Source: DAISVY01 sp036826635
GTDB taxonomy: Bacteria; Zixibacteria; MSB-5A5; GN15; FEB-12
Direction: 5' to 3'
Assembly: GCA_036826635.1 (NCBI GenBank)
Contig: DAISVY010000006.1
Span: forward strand, 1 to 64,000
DNA: 64,000 nt
Position 1 is the first letter of the stretch; every line of letters starts with the position of its first letter. Of this stretch, positions 8,189 through 18,123 are shown one piece after another. The translations under genes were made by a program, and so were the position numbers. The notes under the pieces are model-generated. The model worked only from the letters and a program-made list of their open reading frames with translations, was not told where the DNA came from and ran no database searches.

Positions 8189-11100
8189 GTGACGGAATCA
8201 ACACTGATAAAAGCGCTGCGAAGTTATTTCCCGTTCGGTTTTCATCTTTCCCGGGAATTCTGGGATCAACTTGATGTGGCCGCTCTCACCGAAAAACAGA
8301 GTGCCGTACACTCCACCTCCGAAACGTACGCCGTGCGCACCCTGGCGGAACGCTTCAACCGGCGAATCCACACCGGCACCGGCACCGTGGGACCGATAGA
8401 ACCCGGCCAGTTGATCACGGTCGGGGTGATCGTTGATATCCTTCGCTACCTGACAAGTGTTTATTGCCAGATCGAACAGCCCGGCGTAATACCGAAGAGC
8501 CTTGTCGAAACCGGTCGCAATCGCGGTAAAGCCATCGTTGAACAGCCACCACCGTCGTTCGTGGATCTCTTCCCCCCACAGTCAGTGGCACAAGGTCAAC
8601 AAAACCGGGACGAGTATCTCCGCGGAGAGTTCGGGCACATCGCCAACCGCGAAACCGTAATCGACGAGATGCTGCTGCTGTTGCTATCCATCGAGAATCC
8701 GGCCTTCAAACCGTGCCGGGCGCTTTTTGACGATTCCAAACTGAAGAAACGCGCCCCGTACCTTCCGCTCATGCACAGTCTCGAGACGTTTTTTGCCCGA
8801 CAACCGGCTTTCGGCCCTCTCGGGCTGACCCTGTTCGAAGCCCTGCGGGCACCCATGCAAGCGTCTCCCGATTCGCTCGAAGGTCAACTGGAATACATAA
8901 GAAAACACTGGGCGTCGTTTCTGCCGGAAGAACTCCTGGAAAGACTACTGCTGGCTTCTGACATATTGAAAGAGGAACGCCAGTTGCGCGGCCTGGGACC
9001 GGGCCCCAATCAGGTTCTCGAATTCCTGCACAGAGATTATGCCGACGAATTGGGCTATCCGGAACCGGCCCGTTTCAGCCATGACGCCGACTGGATGTCC
9101 AATGTTGTATTAATAGCTAAATCTGTCTATGTTTGGCTCGACCAGCTTTCCAAAAAATACCAGCGCCACATCAGGTATCTCAGCGATGTCCCCGACGAAG
9201 AACTCGACCGACTGGCCCGCTGGGGTTTCACCGGTCTCTGGTTGATCGGCCTGTGGGAACGATCATCGGCTTCCCAGCAAATCAAACAAGCCATGGGCAA
9301 TCCCGAGGCCGTAGCTTCGGCTTATTCTCTCGATGATTACACCATCGCGCTGGACCTCGGCGGGGAACAGGCCTACGAAAACCTTCGCGAACGTGCCTGG
9401 CAACGACGGATTCGCCTGGCCAGTGACATGGTGCCCAACCACATGGGCATATGCTCGCGATGGGTGATCGAACACCCGGACTGGTTTATCCAGTGCGACA
9501 ACCCACCGTTCCCGTGCTATCGGTACACCGGGATGGATCTGTCCTCCGATCCCCGTACGGTTATCCAGATCGAAGACGGTTACTGGAATCACAGCGACGC
9601 GGCCGTCGTGTTCAAGCGGATCGATAAATGGACGGGCCAGACCAGATATATATACCACGGCAACGACGGCACCAGCATGCCCTGGAACGATACGGCCCAG
9701 CTCAATTTCCTGATACCCGAAGTGCGCGAAGCCGTGATTCAGACTATTCTTCACGTGGCGCGCAAATTTCCCATCATCCGTTTCGACGCGGCTATGACCC
9801 TGGCCAAGAGACATTATCAACGGCTATGGTTCCCCAAACCGGGCGAGGGCGGAGCGATTCCCTCGCGGGCCGAACACAGCATGACCAAAGCCGAGTTCGA
9901 CACCGCGTTTCCGACCGAGTTCTGGCGCGAAGTGGTGGACCGGGTATCCACCGAAGTACCGGACACACTGCTGCTGGCCGAAGCATTCTGGCTCATGGAA
10001 GGTTATTTCGTGCGTACTCTCGGCATGCACCGCGTGTACAACAGCGCCTTCATGAACATGCTCAAGATGGAGGACAACCAGAAATACCGCACCACCGTCA
10101 AGAACGTGCTCGAATTCAGCCCCGAAGTGCTCAAGCGGTTCGTCAATTTTATGAACAACCCGGATGAAGATACCGCCGTGGCGCAGTTCGGTAAGGACGA
10201 CAAGTATTACGGTGTCGCCGTCCTCATGGTGACCATGCCGGGCCTGCCCATGTTCGGTCACGGCCAGGTCGAGGGTTTCACCGAGAAGTATGGCATGGAA
10301 TACCGACGCGCCTACTGGGACGAACAGGTCGACGAAGACATGGTGAGACGTCACGAACGCGAGATTTTTCCCCTCATGCGGCGGCGTCATCTCTTCAGTG
10401 GCGCAACTAATTTCGCTTTCTACGATTTCAATACCGCGGCCGGCTGGACCGACGAAAACGTGTTCGCCTACTCCAATCGTACCGGGGACGAGCGGGCCGT
10501 CATCCTGTACAACAATGCATACAATATGACCGAGGGATGGATTCACACCTCCACGCCCATCAACGTTGGTCACGATGAGCAACAATACCTGGTCCGGAAG
10601 TCCCTGGGCGAAGCTCTCCAACTGAACAGTTCGGAAGGCTGTTACTACATCTTCCGGGAGTACCGAAGCGGACACGAATTCATTCGCACCGGAAGACAAC
10701 TGACCGAGGAAGGTTTATACGCCAAACTGTGGGGCTACCAGTATCAGGCTTTCCTTGACTTTCGCGAGATCCACGACACCGACGGTTCGTGGGGCCGACT
10801 GGCCGCACACCTCAACGGGAACGGCGTGCCCGACATGAACGAGGCCTACCGCGAGATGCTGGCCGAACCGGTGCTGGTTCCTTTTCGGGAGTGTTTAAGC
10901 ATCGAAGGGCTCGACGAAGTTATTGACGGAAAGAAAAAGAAGCTCGAAGATTTCGAGACCAAACTGGCCGTTTTCCTGCGCGCGGTTTCCCGCCACGCGG
11001 GCTGCGGAGAAAATATCGATGCGCTACTGAAAATAGCCCGGGCCGAACTGGCCTCTTTCCCTCTTAAACGCACCCTCGAAAAAGCCGGACTGGACAAACA

Positions 11101-11665
11101 GACTGTCGCACGGATCGTGAAGCCTGTCACCGGCGACAACGGGGCGTCATTCAATCTCATCGCCCTGGCCTGGATAGCCGTTCATCATCTGGGTCGTATC
11201 CACACCATGTCCGAAACGACCGACGAACGAGCCTTGGGCCGACAGCGTCTGCACGACTGGTTTTTGCGTAAAGCTTTGGTTTCGATATTTGAGCAGCGCG
11301 GCGAAGATCCCGGTCAGGCTTATATGGATGCACTCCTGGTCGTGGTCCTGTGCACGCATGAAGACTTGTTCGACCCAAGCGCGGGCCTGCCACTCGATGA
11401 AACCATCCAGATACTCACGGGTGAACCGGCCGCAGCCGAGTACCTTCAGATCAACCGTTTCGATGATGTCCTCTGGTGCAACCGGGAGCAACTCGAACGG
11501 CTGATGGCGGCTTTCACCATGATAAGCGCTGTCAAATTGCTCGCCGCCGGCAAGGTCAAAGCATCGTTACTGACCGGGACCTCCGAGATATCGCACAAAA
11601 TTCTGACCGCGGCCGACCATGCCGGCTACCAGATCGAAAAGACCATGAAACAATTATCCGAATAG
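8189..11665 (+). CDS. very large GH13 (alpha-amylase superfamily) enzyme
   Basis: 1158 aa, roughly twice the size of a usual GH13 protein. A long N-terminal helical region (about 1-300) precedes the TIM barrel (about 310-760). Barrel motifs: DMVPNHMG (D413, H418), IIRFDAAMTL (nucleophile D533), LLLAEAFW (acid/base E598) and FMNNPDEDTA (D659), where the usual 'NHD' has become 'NPD'. The C-terminal third (about 800-1158) is helical and unrecognised. No signal peptide, so it should act in the cytosol on alpha-glucans or glucosyl donors; hydrolase versus transferase cannot be decided. GTG start behind a GAGAGGA site. Gene stands alone. Confidence 0.85.
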   Translation: MTESTLIKALRSYFPFGFHLSREFWDQLDVAALTEKQSAVHSTSETYAVRTLAERFNRRIHTGTGTVGPIEPGQLITVGVIVDILRYLTSVYCQIEQPGVIPKSLVETGRNRGKAIVEQPPPSFVDLFPPQSVAQGQQNRDEYLRGEFGHIANRETVIDEMLLLLLSIENPAFKPCRALFDDSKLKKRAPYLPLMHSLETFFARQPAFGPLGLTLFEALRAPMQASPDSLEGQLEYIRKHWASFLPEELLERLLLASDILKEERQLRGLGPGPNQVLEFLHRDYADELGYPEPARFSHDADWMSNVVLIAKSVYVWLDQLSKKYQRHIRYLSDVPDEELDRLARWGFTGLWLIGLWERSSASQQIKQAMGNPEAVASAYSLDDYTIALDLGGEQAYENLRERAWQRRIRLASDMVPNHMGICSRWVIEHPDWFIQCDNPPFPCYRYTGMDLSSDPRTVIQIEDGYWNHSDAAVVFKRIDKWTGQTRYIYHGNDGTSMPWNDTAQLNFLIPEVREAVIQTILHVARKFPIIRFDAAMTLAKRHYQRLWFPKPGEGGAIPSRAEHSMTKAEFDTAFPTEFWREVVDRVSTEVPDTLLLAEAFWLMEGYFVRTLGMHRVYNSAFMNMLKMEDNQKYRTTVKNVLEFSPEVLKRFVNFMNNPDEDTAVAQFGKDDKYYGVAVLMVTMPGLPMFGHGQVEGFTEKYGMEYRRAYWDEQVDEDMVRRHEREIFPLMRRRHLFSGATNFAFYDFNTAAGWTDENVFAYSNRTGDERAVILYNNAYNMTEGWIHTSTPINVGHDEQQYLVRKSLGEALQLNSSEGCYYIFREYRSGHEFIRTGRQLTEEGLYAKLWGYQYQAFLDFREIHDTDGSWGRLAAHLNGNGVPDMNEAYREMLAEPVLVPFRECLSIEGLDEVIDGKKKKLEDFETKLAVFLRAVSRHAGCGENIDALLKIARAELASFPLKRTLEKAGLDKQTVARIVKPVTGDNGASFNLIALAWIAVHHLGRIHTMSETTDERALGRQRLHDWFLRKALVSIFEQRGEDPGQAYMDALLVVVLCTHEDLFDPSAGLPLDETIQILTGEPAAAEYLQINRFDDVLWCNREQLERLMAAFTMISAVKLLAAGKVKASLLTGTSEISHKILTAADHAGYQIEKTMKQLSE

Positions 11666-11727
11666 GTTCTCACTTCCGCAATTCGGCCGTTGTTGTTCTT
11701 GTGATATCATCGCTCGTGTAAGGTCAA

Positions 11728-13221
11728 TCAGAGCAGGTCTTCTGTCCACCAGATCAACTGTTCCTCCAGCCCCTGATGAACACCGCTGCCGATGTAGCGC
11801 TGGTGACCTTCCCGGTCGATCACGACGAGATGCGGAATTCCTTCCACGTAATATGCATCGGTCAGGGCCTTGTCGCCGTATATGAGCGTCATGGCATAGT
11901 CATTGTCTTTCATGAACTTCGCCGGCTTGAATTTCCCCCCTTCCCACACATTGACCGAAAACACGCGGACATCTTCGGCCGCATGATTACGTACGAAATC
12001 GTCAATCATCGGCATGGCCATGCGGCAGGGACTACACCAGGTTGCCCAGAAATCCAACACAACTACAAAGCCGCGGAGATCGACCAGCCTGACGGTATCG
12101 CCGTCGACATCGGGAAGCGCCCAGTCCGGAGCTTCCAGATCAACCTTTGCGGCCAGAGCTGCCTGCTTGCGCTCGTCTTTACCTTTATCCCAGTTTGCCT
12201 GAAAAGCCGCAATGACTTCTTCCCAGCGCGGATCGTCGACCAGATTCGCCAGATCTTTGTCCTCCTGTGCGAACACGATCTGATCCCATCCCTGCGTGGC
12301 CGACTGGTTGAGATACTTGAAAGCATTATCCTTGTCGCCCAGACGCGAATAATAGCAGGCCAAATCATACAACTTTCCCTGATCCCGCTTATATCCCTTC
12401 TGGCCTTTTACATAATCGACCGCTTTCTGATAAGCCCCGGCCGAGGTCAGAGCCGAGGTATAGAAACGCTCGACATAACTGTCCCGTTCTTCAGCCGGCC
12501 AGCCGGCGGTTATAAGTTTGTCTGCAAACTTCTCCACGGCTGCTCTGGCTTTCTCCATATCGTCCATATGAACATACAGGACGGCAAAAGCCCGCTCGTC
12601 GGCCCAGTCGGCACCGGCGGCTTCACCCTCCTGCAGCAAGGTCAGAGCATTGTCGAAATTATGCTTGTACTCCTGGTAACCGAACATGAACTGTCTCGGG
12701 TACCCCTGACCCGGTTCCAGATCCACCAACTGTTGGAAATACTTTTCGTCCGACGGCAACATCAGGGCAAGTTCGTCGGTATATTCCCCGCTGTCCGGCC
12801 GATTGACCTTATTGAACAGCTCAGTCGTATAGGTAGCCAGAATCAATCGGTATCCATAAGGCCATTGAGGATCCAGCTCGATTATTTTGCGACCGATGGT
12901 GATCCGCTCAATCGGATTTTCGACCATCCGCCCGTACAGATATTGATACACGGCGGATCGGGTATTTTTTTCGGCAAGGGTTTGACAAAAAGTTCTTACC
13001 GCCTCGGCGTCGAAATCCTCCCAAGTCGACTGCACGGTCCTGAGAACCTCAATACTGTCGGCATGGCTGAGAAAATCGCGACAGAGTTCAACCACGTCGG
13101 ATTCCTCGGTCATCTTATTAAACTGGCTATTAAACGATTCGCTGCTGTAGTCCTTGTCGGCCGCACATGCTCCCAGCAAGAAAACAAACAGCAAAACCAG
13201 GGCAATTCGGGCGTCTTTCAT
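11728..13221 (-). CDS. TlpA-like thioredoxin-fold lipoprotein with TPR-like region
   Basis: 497 aa with a lipoprotein signal (lipobox LGAC, Cys19). A long helical middle region (about 40-340) has TPR-like repeats (YDLACYYSRLGDKDNAFKYL). The C-terminal 140 residues form a TlpA/ResA-type thioredoxin domain with the redox motif FWATWCSPCRMAMP near residue 390. It should be an envelope-anchored thiol-disulfide reductase or sensor. GGAGG lies 6 nt before the ATG. It converges with the GH13 gene and has no operon partner, so its substrate is unknown. Confidence 0.88.
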   Translation of the reverse strand: MKDARIALVLLFVFLLGACAADKDYSSESFNSQFNKMTEESDVVELCRDFLSHADSIEVLRTVQSTWEDFDAEAVRTFCQTLAEKNTRSAVYQYLYGRMVENPIERITIGRKIIELDPQWPYGYRLILATYTTELFNKVNRPDSGEYTDELALMLPSDEKYFQQLVDLEPGQGYPRQFMFGYQEYKHNFDNALTLLQEGEAAGADWADERAFAVLYVHMDDMEKARAAVEKFADKLITAGWPAEERDSYVERFYTSALTSAGAYQKAVDYVKGQKGYKRDQGKLYDLACYYSRLGDKDNAFKYLNQSATQGWDQIVFAQEDKDLANLVDDPRWEEVIAAFQANWDKGKDERKQAALAAKVDLEAPDWALPDVDGDTVRLVDLRGFVVVLDFWATWCSPCRMAMPMIDDFVRNHAAEDVRVFSVNVWEGGKFKPAKFMKDNDYAMTLIYGDKALTDAYYVEGIPHLVVIDREGHQRYIGSGVHQGLEEQLIWWTEDLL

Positions 13222-13440
13222 CGATGTCCTCCGTCTTTGCAGTATATGACATGTTTCATCTTCACTCCGGATTAGCGGCTACCGACCGCCGCCACACGAA
13301 GCTACACGTCCGGCAGGTCAATTCCAAGAGATTTTCTCCGGCCGGCTCATCGAACAACCGCCGGATGGTGAATCCGCGACAAACTGCCGATATATTATTA
13401 ATGTAAAACGGACTGTCACGACCTCGAAAGGAGTGGGAAA

Positions 13441-13785
13441 ATGACCGAATCAAGAAACCTTACGAGGAAATATCCCATCTATTATCTCCGGGTTCACGAC
13501 CGCCGCAACGACAGTTTGATCGGTCGGGTCGTCGATTTGACAACCGATGGGATCAGACTGGTCTGCGACGAGCCGATCAAACCGGGAACGAATCTCCAGT
13601 GCAAAATATCATTGCCCGGCAGAGGGAACAGGTCCGGCGAAGTGCCTTTCGACGCTGTAACCGTCTGGACCAACCGCGATCTCAATCCGGATTTTTATGA
13701 CACCGGCTGCCGCCTGACAAGCGCGACCCCCGAAACCACAAACGCGATCAACAGAATCATACGCACGGCCACCTTCAGTTCATAG
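13441..13785 (+). CDS. PilZ-domain-like protein
   Basis: 114 aa, the length of one PilZ domain, with the core VVDLTTDGIRLVCDEP matching the '(D/N)xSxxG' strand and flanking beta strands. The upstream RxxxR c-di-GMP ligand is not clear: R10, R17 and R21-22 are present but spacing is off, so nucleotide binding is uncertain. AAAGGAG precedes the ATG closely. Cytosolic. Likely a small c-di-GMP effector or a degenerate PilZ adaptor. Confidence 0.7.
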   Translation: MTESRNLTRKYPIYYLRVHDRRNDSLIGRVVDLTTDGIRLVCDEPIKPGTNLQCKISLPGRGNRSGEVPFDAVTVWTNRDLNPDFYDTGCRLTSATPETTNAINRIIRTATFSS

Positions 13786-13886
13786 CCATCCGGTAGTCTC
13801 GGCCCGCCTTTCGTCTTTTCTCGCCGTCGACATCAAAGATACCTTTTGACATTTGACGGCGATTCTGTTTACTCCTTTAAGAAAAC

Positions 13887-14771
13887 ATGCAGAAACCAAT
13901 TTCCAACACCAGGAAAACCCTTGCCGATCTCGGGCTACTGTACGCCTCGGCGATTTGGGGAGCGACCTTCTTTCTTGTCAAGGACGCTCTGAACGGTGTC
14001 GATCCCGTGATAATGGTCGGCTACCGGTTTCTTCTGGCCGGTTCGTTATTGCTCATTTATGTCCGCGCCACGGGACGACCGCTCTTTACCGGTATCGGGA
14101 GAGCGGCATCGCTGGCCGTTCTGCTTTACCTGCTGTATATCCCCCAGACTATGGGGCTGGAATATACCACCGCATCCAATTCCGGCTTTATCACCGGCCT
14201 GTTCGTGGCTTTTGTCCCGCTGTTTCTCCGGCTAATTTTCAAGCGGCGCCCGACGCTGATGGAGGTCATAGCTTCGGGGGTTTCTCTTCTCGGGCTGTGG
14301 ATTCTCACCGGCGGGCTCCATGATATCAACCGGGGGGATGTGTTAACGCTCATGGCCGCCATGACCTACGCCCTGCATCTGTTGTACTCCGACCGTTACA
14401 TGAAAGCGGGAGTCGATCCTTTCGTGATCAGTTGTCAGCAGTTCCTGATCCTGGGCGCGCTGAGTCTGCTAACCGGGCTGATATTCGGATTACCGTTTGG
14501 CGTTTCGACCCTTGAAACGGGCGGGATCATCGTTTTTCTGGCCCTGTTCCCCTCTCTTGCGGCGTTCGTGATTCAGATGCTGGCCCAGAAAATAACCTCG
14601 CCGCTTCGGGTCTCTCTCATTTTCGCGCTGGAACCGGTTTTCGCCGCCCTGTTCGCCTGGACACTGGGGGGCGAGGAATTCGTGGCCCGTCGGGCTTTGG
14701 GCGGTTTGCTGATTTTCGTCGCCCTGGTGCTTTCCGGGTTGCCTTTGCCCCGCCGCACCCGTGAGGAGTGA
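13887..14771 (+). CDS. EamA/DMT superfamily transporter, 10 TM
   Basis: 294 aa with ten hydrophobic segments arranged as two EamA halves. The first begins at LYASAIWGATFFLVKDAL, and the second at DVLTLMAAMTYALHLLYSDR, with the family's helix 10 (RRALGGLLIFVALVLSGL) at the end. Members export amino acids or other small metabolites, or carry nucleotide sugars; the substrate cannot be read. The ribosome site is weak. It lies 68 bp before the THUMP methyltransferase, so co-transcription is possible. Confidence 0.88.
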   Translation: MQKPISNTRKTLADLGLLYASAIWGATFFLVKDALNGVDPVIMVGYRFLLAGSLLLIYVRATGRPLFTGIGRAASLAVLLYLLYIPQTMGLEYTTASNSGFITGLFVAFVPLFLRLIFKRRPTLMEVIASGVSLLGLWILTGGLHDINRGDVLTLMAAMTYALHLLYSDRYMKAGVDPFVISCQQFLILGALSLLTGLIFGLPFGVSTLETGGIIVFLALFPSLAAFVIQMLAQKITSPLRVSLIFALEPVFAALFAWTLGGEEFVARRALGGLLIFVALVLSGLPLPRRTREE

Positions 14772-14839
14772 TTCATTCCTGCCTTGACACCCGTTCCTGT
14801 TAGCCTATGTTGTGCCTTTACTGAAGAACACGAGCATCT

Positions 14840-16021
14840 ATGCACAAGAAACCTCGCCGGTATCGACTCATCGCCAAGACCCTGACAGGACTCGAAGAAG
14901 TTCTGGAACGCGAGCTGATTGCTCTGGGCGGAGAAAACGTTCGGGTAATGAATCGCTCGGTCGAGTTTCACGGTGACACCGAACTGCTCTATCGGGCCAA
15001 CCTGTGGTGTCGCACCGCCACCCGCATACTCAAGCCGGTGCGGACGTTCAAAGCAAGCAACAGCGACCAGCTCTATAAACACGTCAAAGCGGTCGACTGG
15101 TCGCGCTTTATTGACGCCGATTCCACCCTGGCGGTCGATTCCGCAATACATCACAGCGCTTTCGACAACTCGATGTTCGTCTCTCAGCGAGTGAAAGACG
15201 CCGTGGTCGACCAGTTCCGAAAGAGCACGGGGCGACGGCCTTCGGTCGATACCCACAACCCCGACCTGCGCCTGAACGTGCACATCCACGAAAGCCAGGC
15301 GACGCTGTCGCTGGATTCTTCCGGCGAACCTTTGCATCGACGCGGTTGGCGTACCCAGGCGGGCCCGGCTCCACTGAATGAGGTTCTGGCCGCCGGCATC
15401 ATTGCCCTGAGCGGTTGGGACGGTGTCCGACCGCTGGTCGACGGCATGTGCGGTTCGGGAACACTGGTAATCGAAGCCGCCACGGCCGCGCGCAATATCG
15501 CGCCCGGTCTGGGCCGGCAGGAATTCGGCTTTATGCGTTGGAAGGATTTCGATTCCGAGCTTTTCCGACAACTCCGGCTGGAAGCCCGAAGCGCCATCAA
15601 CCATGAACCGACAGGCGATATCCTGGGTTCGGACAGCGACGCAACAATCGTGGCCGAGGCCCGCGCCAATGCCAGCCGGGCCGGAGTGGCCGAGAATATA
15701 CGCCTGGAATGTCAGCCTTTCGAACGGTTGACACCTCCCGCGGGACCGGGCGTGCTGGTGATGAATCCACCTTACGGCGAGCGGATGGAAGTGGCGAATA
15801 TCGCCGCGCTTTATACCACCATCGGCGATACGCTGAAACAGCGCTACGAGGGGTATAACGCTTTTATCCTGACCGGCAATCTTGACGCGGCCAAGCGGGT
15901 CGGACTTCGCACTTCCCGACGGACGAAGCTGTTCAACGGCCCGCTGGAATGTCGATTGTTGAAATACGAAATGTATTCAGGCAGCAAAAAAGGGACTAAA
16001 AATCTCTCGCCGGACAATTGA
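14840..16021 (+). CDS. THUMP-domain class I RNA methyltransferase (RlmL N-terminal domain-like)
   Basis: 393 aa. An N-terminal ferredoxin-like and THUMP region (about 1-160) is followed by a UPF0020 methyltransferase domain. SAM-binding motif I is DGMCGSGTLVIEAA and the catalytic motif IV is VMNPPYGER, typical of base N-methylation. This matches the RlmL N-terminal half that makes m2G in 23S rRNA (position 2445 in E. coli); the RlmK half is absent, as in many stand-alone homologues. The exact target here is inferred by family only. Confidence 0.85.
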   Translation: MHKKPRRYRLIAKTLTGLEEVLERELIALGGENVRVMNRSVEFHGDTELLYRANLWCRTATRILKPVRTFKASNSDQLYKHVKAVDWSRFIDADSTLAVDSAIHHSAFDNSMFVSQRVKDAVVDQFRKSTGRRPSVDTHNPDLRLNVHIHESQATLSLDSSGEPLHRRGWRTQAGPAPLNEVLAAGIIALSGWDGVRPLVDGMCGSGTLVIEAATAARNIAPGLGRQEFGFMRWKDFDSELFRQLRLEARSAINHEPTGDILGSDSDATIVAEARANASRAGVAENIRLECQPFERLTPPAGPGVLVMNPPYGERMEVANIAALYTTIGDTLKQRYEGYNAFILTGNLDAAKRVGLRTSRRTKLFNGPLECRLLKYEMYSGSKKGTKNLSPDN

Positions 16022-16081
16022 GCAACACCATACCCGTCTTTGGGTAAGTGCTTTCGGACGATAATCCGTTTACTCCCGCGT

Positions 16082-17278
16082 TCAGATACGCTCGAAAGCC
16101 TGTTCCAGGTCGGCTTTCAAATCATCTATCTCTTCTATTCCCGCCGAAAGTCGAATCAAATCGTTGGTGATGCCCGAAGCTTCCCGGGCTTTCTCCGATA
16201 CGCCCGAGTGAGTCATCGAAGCCGGGTGCTGCACCAGTGATTCCACCCCGCCCAGCGATACGGCCAGCGTGATCAACTGCAGATTATTCAGCAACACGGT
16301 GGCTTTGTCGTAACCGCCCTTGACGCCAAACGTGAGCATGCATCCCGGACCGCGCATCTGGTTACCTTCGACCACCAATTTATACTGGGGATGATCTTCG
16401 AAACCCGGATACCGCACCCAGGCCACTTTGGGATGGTTTCGCAGGTACTCGGCCAGGGCTATAGCGTTCTGCTGCATCCGTTCCATTCTCAGCCCGAGGG
16501 TTTTGACACCGGTATTGAACAAATCGGCACAATCCGGCGAGAGCACACCGCCCCGGTTCACCACGCTGTTGCGAAGCCGATAGAAGTCCTTCTCGGCCGC
16601 CGCCACCAGCATACCGCCGATGGCGTTGGCGTGTCCGCCTATCGACTTGGTCATCGAATGCAAAACGACGTCCGCCCCCAGATCGAGCGGGTTCTGCAAA
16701 TACGGCGAGCAAAATGTATTGTCAACCACTAAGGGAATCTCGGCCCCCTGTGCGATTTCGGCCAGTTGGGCGATATCACTGATCGCCAGGGTCGGATTGG
16801 CCGGCGTTTCGACATAGAGAAGTCTGGTCTGCGGAATCTGGACGGCTTCAAGGACTCGTTCCAAGTCTGACGTATCAAGGAATGTCGCCCGCACGCCCCA
16901 TTTGGCGAAGAAATCCGCTTTCTCAAGTATGCTCCGCGACGGACCGTAAATAGAACCCGTCGCCACAATATGGCTGGTGGCGTCAAGGTAAGTGAAATAC
17001 ACCGCCTCTACCGCCGCCATTCCGGACGCGGTCGCGATACCACCGTAGCCGTGTTCCAGCGCCGCGATCTTTTTTTCCAGCGCATCCACACCCGGGCTGA
17101 ACAACCGTGCATAGATACCCTCTTTCATGGAACTGGTAAAACGAGCCGCCCCGTCCTCGCAACTCTCAAAAGCGTAAGTTGAAGATCGCTCCAGGGGAGG
17201 ATTCACCGGACCGCGCCGCGCATGATACCCGGCATGAACGGCCAGGGAATTGAATCCGAGTTTCTTATTGTCACTCAT
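16082..17278 (-). CDS. PLP-dependent Cys/Met metabolism lyase (gamma-lyase/synthase family)
   Basis: 398 aa, full length for the family. The PLP lysine is K211 in HSMTKSIGGH, PLP-binding Asp is D186 (VVDNTF) and active-site Tyr111 is in IYGPSRSI. Pro113 stands where methionine gamma-lyase has its special Cys, so canonical MGL is unlikely. Cystathionine gamma-lyase/synthase or O-acetylhomoserine sulfhydrylase-like activity is possible. AAAGGTGA precedes the ATG. It lies 93 bp downstream of the sirtuin and NifS-SelD genes on the same strand, a setting of sulfur/selenium amino acid metabolism. Confidence 0.85.
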   Translation of the reverse strand: MSDNKKLGFNSLAVHAGYHARRGPVNPPLERSSTYAFESCEDGAARFTSSMKEGIYARLFSPGVDALEKKIAALEHGYGGIATASGMAAVEAVYFTYLDATSHIVATGSIYGPSRSILEKADFFAKWGVRATFLDTSDLERVLEAVQIPQTRLLYVETPANPTLAISDIAQLAEIAQGAEIPLVVDNTFCSPYLQNPLDLGADVVLHSMTKSIGGHANAIGGMLVAAAEKDFYRLRNSVVNRGGVLSPDCADLFNTGVKTLGLRMERMQQNAIALAEYLRNHPKVAWVRYPGFEDHPQYKLVVEGNQMRGPGCMLTFGVKGGYDKATVLLNNLQLITLAVSLGGVESLVQHPASMTHSGVSEKAREASGITNDLIRLSAGIEEIDDLKADLEQAFERI

Positions 17279-17371
17279 TTTGTCACCTTTTGCTTTTCTG
17301 GCCGACTTTTTCCCCTCATTGCCCGGTCTCGACGCAAAATCTACCCGATTACGACCGCGATTGCAATCGGT

Positions 17372-18118
17372 TTAGCTTAATCCGATCCCGAGAGCCTCAA
17401 GCAACTGAGTCATAGCCGTGGTGGCTTTGTCCTGAAGGAACACATCCGTTATCTGATAAGTGTAATTTGATTCCAGCGTGTTCATTTCGATAATGGCCGC
17501 CCCGTTTTGTTTGGCTACCCGGGGAATCATGGAAGCCGGAACAACTTCTCCGGTCGTCCCGATAACCAGAAAGACATCGGCCGTCTCCGCTTCGTGCAGC
17601 GACCGAAGGTAAGCATCATGCGGTATGGGTTCACCGAAGAATACAAAATCAGGTTTAAGCAAACCGCCGCAGTTGCCGCAATGGGGCGGAAGCGCTCCCA
17701 GATCGATATTGGCTACGGGATAGCGTTCACCGCATTTCAGACAGATAAGATATTGCGAATTGCCGTGGAACTCGTACACCTCGCGGCTTCCGGCCACCTG
17801 GTGAAGGTTGTCGATATTCTGTGTTATAACGGCCTGTAGCAACCCCTCCCGCTCCATGGCGGCCAGTCCCTTGTGGGCGGCGTTCGGCCTGGCCTGACCG
17901 AAGAAATCGTAGAAGATTTCCTTGATAACCACCCAGGCGTCTTCCGGGTTGGCTCGGAAATAGGATATATCCAGACAGCCGGGATCATACTTGCTCCACA
18001 GACCGTCCTCGCCCCGAAACGGCGGAATACCGCTTTCCACCGATATCCCGGCCCCCGTAAACGCGGTCACCCGCCGGGCGTTTCGGATCAACTCTGCGGC
18101 TTTTTCGTAAACAGACAT
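17372..18118 (-). CDS. cobB: Sir2 family NAD-dependent protein deacylase
   Basis: 248 aa. The NAD fold is marked by TGAGISVESGIPPFRG and QNIDNLHQ (N101, D103), the catalytic base is His118 (EFHG), and the zinc ribbon is Cys126/129 and Cys147/150. It removes acetyl or other acyl groups from lysines, consuming NAD. The Tyr/Arg pair of the desuccinylase-type (class III) is not seen in the expected helix, so a deacetylase of class U-like type is favoured. It starts 5 nt after the stop of the NifS-SelD fusion gene, so the two are co-translated. Confidence 0.9.
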   Translation of the reverse strand: MSVYEKAAELIRNARRVTAFTGAGISVESGIPPFRGEDGLWSKYDPGCLDISYFRANPEDAWVVIKEIFYDFFGQARPNAAHKGLAAMEREGLLQAVITQNIDNLHQVAGSREVYEFHGNSQYLICLKCGERYPVANIDLGALPPHCGNCGGLLKPDFVFFGEPIPHDAYLRSLHEAETADVFLVIGTTGEVVPASMIPRVAKQNGAAIIEMNTLESNYTYQITDVFLQDKATTAMTQLLEALGIGLS

Positions 18119-18123
18119 TTTCT

